Positions 5,165 to 7,721 of a stretch of 7,721 nucleotides of DNA are shown piece after piece. This DNA is from Kiloniellaceae bacterium. Its GTDB lineage: Bacteria; Pseudomonadota; Alphaproteobacteria; Kiloniellales; Kiloniellaceae. The notes under the pieces are model-generated. The model was not told the origin of the DNA and did no database searches. It saw only the letters and a list, made by a program, of their open reading frames with translations. The stretch is from contig JAJFGK010000146.1 of assembly GCA_021776195.1 (NCBI GenBank), positions 1-7,721 on the forward strand. The letters run 5' to 3'. Position 1 is the stretch's first letter. Every line of letters starts with the position of its first letter. A program made the translations under genes and the position numbers.

Positions 5165-6250
5165 ATGGCAAGAGATCGTTCCAGGATGGAATCGAATTCG
5201 ACCGCCGAAAAGTATCACCAGGCCGCGCTCGATCATCTTGGCCGGGGCGAACCCGAGGCGGCGTTAAGCGCAATCGAGCGGAGTCTGGCGACCAATTTTT
5301 CCTGGGCTGCCAGCCACGCAACTCATGGTCTGGTGCTGGCGACCAATGGCAAGCGCGCCGCCGCCGAACGGGCGGTGACCGCGGCGCTGAAACTCGACCC
5401 GCAACTGCCCTACGCGCATTTTGCCCAGGGCGTGCTGATCCAGGACGAAGATCCGAACCTGGCCGTGCAGGCCTTTAGCCGCGCGCTGGAAGGGGATCCC
5501 GACAATCCTCGGTTCTTGTTGCAGCTCGCCGTGTCCCACCTCAAGGCAGGAGACAGGGATGCGGCGCGGTCACGGCTCATGGCGGCGGTTGAAAGCGAAC
5601 CCGAAAACACCACGGCCCTTATTCTCCTGGCCGACCTCTACCTGGCGCAGGGGCAGTGGGACGAGGCCGCAAGCTATACCGACCGCATCCTGGAGACCGA
5701 GCCCGAGCACAGCGAGGCCCTTCTGGTGCGCTGCCAACTGGCCTTGCTGCAGGGCGATGGCCGGGTCCTCGAATGTTCCGCCAAGGCGCTGCTGGCAAAG
5801 GATCCGATCGACAAACGCGCCCTTGAGATGGCGGCGTTGGGGTCGCTGTCGTGCGAGCGCCTTTGGCGTCCCTGGTGGTCCTTCATGGTCTGGCGCGCGC
5901 GCAACGATCAACGCAAGGTGACGCTCTGGGCGCTCCTCGGCCTCGGCGGCGTCCTGGCGGTCAGCTTTCTGCTGGTTGCCGTTCTGCCGAATCTCGCGGT
6001 GGCCTTCCACGGTTTGCTTTGGCTGATCTTCGGGTATTTCCTGGGCGCGCATTTCAGCCTGCGCGCCAGATTGCGTCAGATCGCAGCGCTCGCGCCCGGA
6101 TACCGCGCAAGTCCGCCGGGCGATTCCGCCGCCGCGGCCGAGACCCAGACGACCCCGCAACCGCCAGAGCCGGCGGAGCAGCCCAACAGGCCGGCCGCCA
6201 GGACAGGCAGCCTGCTGTCGCACCGCGGCAGGGGGCGAACCATCCACTAG
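5165..6250 (+). CDS. Tetratricopeptide-repeat protein with two C-terminal membrane segments
   Basis: The 361-residue product begins with about six consecutive TPR units (residues roughly 14-216), recognisable from the spaced Ala/Gly/Leu pattern and the end-of-repeat LDP, DPDNP, EPENT and EPEHS turns. These form a cytoplasmic protein-protein docking solenoid. A tryptophan-rich patch (WRPWWSFMVW, 234-243) leads into two hydrophobic helices (about 252-274 and 277-296), which would form a membrane hairpin. The tail (about 315-361) is rich in Ala, Pro and Gln and is probably disordered. No catalytic domain is seen, so a scaffold or assembly-factor role at the inner membrane is inferred. The ATG at 5165 is preferred over 5114 because GGAAGGGG at 5151-5158 is spaced 6 bases before it. 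It is divergent from the histidine phosphatase gene and convergent with the Sel1 gene. I cannot name an orthologue. Confidence 0.85.
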   Translation: MARDRSRMESNSTAEKYHQAALDHLGRGEPEAALSAIERSLATNFSWAASHATHGLVLATNGKRAAAERAVTAALKLDPQLPYAHFAQGVLIQDEDPNLAVQAFSRALEGDPDNPRFLLQLAVSHLKAGDRDAARSRLMAAVESEPENTTALILLADLYLAQGQWDEAASYTDRILETEPEHSEALLVRCQLALLQGDGRVLECSAKALLAKDPIDKRALEMAALGSLSCERLWRPWWSFMVWRARNDQRKVTLWALLGLGGVLAVSFLLVAVLPNLAVAFHGLLWLIFGYFLGAHFSLRARLRQIAALAPGYRASPPGDSAAAAETQTTPQPPEPAEQPNRPAARTGSLLSHRGRGRTIH

Positions 6251-6296
6251 AGTTGAGTTATCGGATTGGCGCGGGGACCGTCGGCAGGAGATCGCC

Positions 6297-6331
6297 GGTC
6301 GGGGAGAGCCGGTCGGGGAGAGCCGGTCGGG
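6297..6331. repeat. 14-bp direct tandem repeat, 2.5 copies
   Basis: The unit GGTCGGGGAGAGCC occurs exactly twice (6297-6310 and 6311-6324), followed by the first 7 bases of a third copy (6325-6331). It fills much of the 93-base convergent gap between the TPR and Sel1 genes and is non-coding. Likely a slippage-generated minisatellite; no terminator hairpin is apparent within it. Confidence 0.85.
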
Positions 6332-6343
6332 TGCCAGCTCGAC

Positions 6344-6829
6344 CTATTCCCAGGCGCCGCGCGCCTGATCCTCGATCACGCTTTTTTCTTCGAGCGTCAA
6401 GTGTTTGGCAACGTCGCCGAGACCCTGCATCGCGGCCCGGCGCAGCTCGCTGTCACTCCAGAGCACCGAGAGCGCAATCCAGTAGTAGGCGTCCGCCGCG
6501 TTTTTATCGACGCCAGTGCCCATCGCCAGCATCGCGCCGAGTTGAAGCTGAGCCGGTGCATGGCCGTTCTCCGCCGCCCTCTGATACCAGCGGTAGGCCT
6601 CGCGATGCTCGACCTCGACACCGAAACCGTTGAAGTACATCTCGGCAAGGGTGAACTGGGCGCGCGGGTCGCCTTTTTGGCTCAAGGGAATGAACTCGGC
6701 CAGGGCGGTGGCGTAATCGCCTTCCATGTAGGCGGCGCGCGCCGAGGCGTAATCGGCCTGCGCCGCGGGCGCGGCCAAAAGCAGAAGGGCCGCCAAGGCA
6801 AGCGAACAAAGACTACTCCGACACCGCAT
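6344..6829 (-). CDS. Secreted Sel1-repeat protein
   Basis: The 161-residue product has a classical signal peptide (MRCRSSL, hydrophobic core about 8-20, AQA cleavage site before D26) and a periplasmic domain of about three Sel1-like repeats: GDYATALAEFIPLSQKGDPRAQ (38-58), LAEMYFNGFGVEVEHREAYRWYQRAAENGH (61-90) and APAQLQLGAMLAMGTGVDKNAADAYYWIALS (91-121), then a helical tail. Sel1 proteins act as adaptors; no enzymatic residues are seen. The ATG at 6829 is chosen because it begins directly at the signal peptide and has an AGGGGA about 10 bases upstream; a start at 6877 would add 16 residues in front of the signal. Its first repeat is closely similar to the N-terminal module of the Sel1-HExxH protein at 2739-3797. 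Partner unknown. Confidence 0.88.
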   Translation of the reverse strand: MRCRSSLCSLALAALLLLAAPAAQADYASARAAYMEGDYATALAEFIPLSQKGDPRAQFTLAEMYFNGFGVEVEHREAYRWYQRAAENGHAPAQLQLGAMLAMGTGVDKNAADAYYWIALSVLWSDSELRRAAMQGLGDVAKHLTLEEKSVIEDQARGAWE

Positions 6830-6911
6830 TGTGATTTGGTCCCCTCGGACTGCCAAAGCCAGTGTTTCGGTACGCACCTGTGGGCGAGCCGGCCGGCCAG
6901 TTCCTTCTTGT

Positions 6912-6939
6912 TAGATAGCACGGGCCGAGCCAATACCAA
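6912..6939 (-). promoter_or_regulatory. Promoter candidate for the secreted Sel1 gene
   Basis: On the minus strand, TTGGTA (6934-6939) and TATCTA (6912-6917) are 16 bases apart, in the gap upstream of the Sel1 gene. The -10 hexamer is the same as in the candidate promoter of the other Sel1 gene (2696-2701). The match to consensus is modest. Confidence 0.3.
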
Positions 6940-6971
6940 GTGATGTCGGTCACCCTTTGCAAAGTAAATTG

Positions 6972-7026
6972 CGCCTCGGCGGTCTGCGCTTGACCGCCGG
7001 CGCGATCAATCAGGCAAGCCGAGGCG
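6972..7026 (-). terminator. Overlapping hairpins downstream of the RidA gene
   Basis: Two mutually exclusive stems lie 14 bases past the RidA stop codon: a 9-bp perfect repeat 6972-6980 with 7018-7026, and an 8-bp perfect repeat 6977-6984 with 6992-6999 (loop of 7). On the minus strand they are followed by an AT-rich stretch (AATTTACTTTG). They probably end the RidA transcript, although there is no strict T run. Confidence 0.4.
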
Positions 7027-7039
7027 ACTTTGGCGCCAA

Positions 7040-7435
7040 TCACGGCCGTCTGGCGATCATGTCGATCTCGACCAGACAGTCGCGTGCCAGGCCGGTCACG
7101 CCGATGCAGGTTCGCGCCGGACGCCGGTCGGCCGGAAAGTAGCTCGCATAGACCTCATTCATCGCCGCGTAGTCGCGCTGGAAGTCAGTGAGGAAGGCGC
7201 GTGCGCTGACGACATGCTCGAGACCCAGACCGAGCTCGCCGAGCACCAGCTTGAGGTTCTCCATGACCTGCCGGGTCTGTCCGGCGATGCCCGCCGCCAG
7301 GGGTCTCGAGTCGTCGCTTGGGTCGTTGGGAATCTGACCGGTCAGCAGCACCCAGCCGTCGGCCTCGACGGCATGACTGTAGGGGGCCACCGGCGCGGGA
7401 CCGGAGGCAAAGGTATGAAAGAGCGGTGGCGACAT
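7040..7435 (-). CDS. RidA family protein (YjgF/YER057c/UK114), enamine/imine deaminase
   Basis: The 131-residue product is a standard-length RidA-family protein. RidA hydrolyses reactive enamine/imine intermediates, such as 2-aminoacrylate made by PLP-dependent dehydratases, and protects PLP enzymes from damage; it acts as a cytosolic trimer. Conserved features are PYSHAV (18-23), LLTGQIP (30-36), the FLTDFQRDYAAMN stretch (81-93) and PARTCIGV (106-113). R108 corresponds to the substrate carboxylate-binding arginine (Arg105 of E. coli RidA), and C110 and E123 also align with its active-site positions, so deaminase activity is likely. The start at 7435 is well supported by AGGAGG (complement of 7445-7450) spaced 9 bases upstream; the frame stays open farther, but into the insertion sequence. 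Whether it is RidA proper or another Rid subfamily is uncertain. An IS110-type transposase starts 106 bases upstream in the opposite direction. Confidence 0.93.
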   Translation of the reverse strand: MSPPLFHTFASGPAPVAPYSHAVEADGWVLLTGQIPNDPSDDSRPLAAGIAGQTRQVMENLKLVLGELGLGLEHVVSARAFLTDFQRDYAAMNEVYASYFPADRRPARTCIGVTGLARDCLVEIDMIARRP

Positions 7436-7450
7436 GGCGACGGGCCTCCT

Positions 7451-7721
7451 GCGGTAATACATCCCATACATGAGGTTGCTGCTCTCCGCACCGATTGGAA
7501 AGATCGGCGTGGTGGTATTCTCAGAAGGAAGGAGAGCAACGATGAGAATTTTTACAGGATTGGACGTTGGAGGCAAGGCCACGGCGATTTGCGTGATGGA
7601 CGGCGAAGGCAAGATACTTTGGCGTGGCCAGCGAGTGACCGATCCGGATGCTATTGGGCAAGTGCTTGGGCGCTTTGATGTTGAGACGATGCGGGTTGGC
7701 CTGGAAAGCGGGTCCTATTCG
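7451..7721 (+). mobile_element. Left part of an IS110-family insertion sequence (partial)
   Basis: The element is recognised from its transposase start at 7542 and continues beyond the window. Its left edge must lie between the RidA ribosome binding site (ending at 7450), if that is native, and 7541; the coordinate given is the outer limit, not a mapped end. IS110 elements lack long terminal inverted repeats and often make no clear target duplication, so the boundary cannot be read from one side. Confidence 0.6.
7542..7721 (+). CDS. IS110-family transposase, N-terminal part (cut by window end)
   Basis: Sixty codons are visible, with no stop before the window end. The start MRIFTGLDVGGKATAICVMD and the later VGLESGSYS (52-60) are typical of the N-terminal RuvC-like DEDD domain of IS110-family recombinases: D8 in GLDVG and E55 in LESG fit the first two acidic catalytic residues. 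The remaining DEDD acids and the C-terminal transposase_20 domain with its serine would lie outside the window. IS110 enzymes recombine DNA with a DEDD/serine mechanism guided by a bridge RNA encoded in the element. A strong ribosome binding site (AAGGAG, 7529-7534) is spaced 7 bases before the ATG. Nothing in the visible part is frameshifted; whether the full gene is intact is unknown. Confidence 0.88.
   Translation, partial: MRIFTGLDVGGKATAICVMDGEGKILWRGQRVTDPDAIGQVLGRFDVETMRVGLESGSYS

Noticed and set aside
4972..5166. N-terminal extension of the histidine phosphatase to a 260-residue protein
   Set aside because: The added 65 residues precede the canonical MIYLVRHG start, have no domain, and overlap the divergent TPR promoter region.
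5851..6633. Plus-strand 260-residue Arg-rich frame across the TPR/Sel1 junction
   Set aside because: It overlaps both real genes and the tandem repeat; composition is that of an out-of-frame shadow.
6955..6964. 10-bp perfect palindrome CTTTGCAAAG as an operator
   Set aside because: Short palindromes of this size are expected by chance, and no second copy or promoter overlap supports it.
7436..7612. 59-residue N-terminal extension of the RidA protein
   Set aside because: It runs antisense through the transposase start, and the AGGAGG ribosome binding site clearly marks the start at 7435.

Overview
The window is GC-rich chromosomal DNA with GC-ending codons. The XRE regulator, the YgfZ protein and the secreted Sel1 proteins resemble those of Alphaproteobacteria, most likely a Rhodospirillales-like marine or soil lineage. 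That placement is inferred from protein style, not from a marker gene. The left and middle are ordinary housekeeping and accessory chromosome. The right edge enters an insertion sequence of the IS110 family.

Layout, left to right: a GT9 (heptosyltransferase-type) glycosyltransferase on the minus strand (57-1004); divergent to it, a YgfZ/GcvT-like folate-binding Fe-S maturation protein (1119-2018); an XRE-family regulator with a long structured leader (2249-2611); an exported protein that joins Sel1 repeats to an HExxH predicted metalloprotease domain (2739-3797); convergent to it, a small exported orphan (3827-4168); a strikingly AT-rich intergenic island (about 4205-4320); a histidine phosphatase (4384-4971, minus); divergent to it, a TPR protein with two C-terminal membrane segments (5165-6250); convergent to it, a secreted Sel1-repeat protein (6344-6829, minus); a RidA-family enamine/imine deaminase (7040-7435, minus); and, divergent from it, the first 60 codons of an IS110-family transposase cut by the window end (7542-7721).

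The genes do not form one operon. Strand switches are frequent, most genes have their own promoter-like sequence, and no single pathway links them. Recurrent themes are cell-envelope functions (glycosyltransferase, three exported proteins, a membrane TPR protein) and three TPR/Sel1 scaffolds, two of which share a closely similar N-terminal module. I find no CRISPR array, tRNA, rRNA or obvious multi-gene defence system. The most noteworthy items are the Sel1-HExxH fusion, the AT-rich island, the probable leaderless glycosyltransferase transcript, the structured leader of the XRE gene, and the IS110 left end next to the RidA gene, whose leader can pair with the transposase ribosome binding site.
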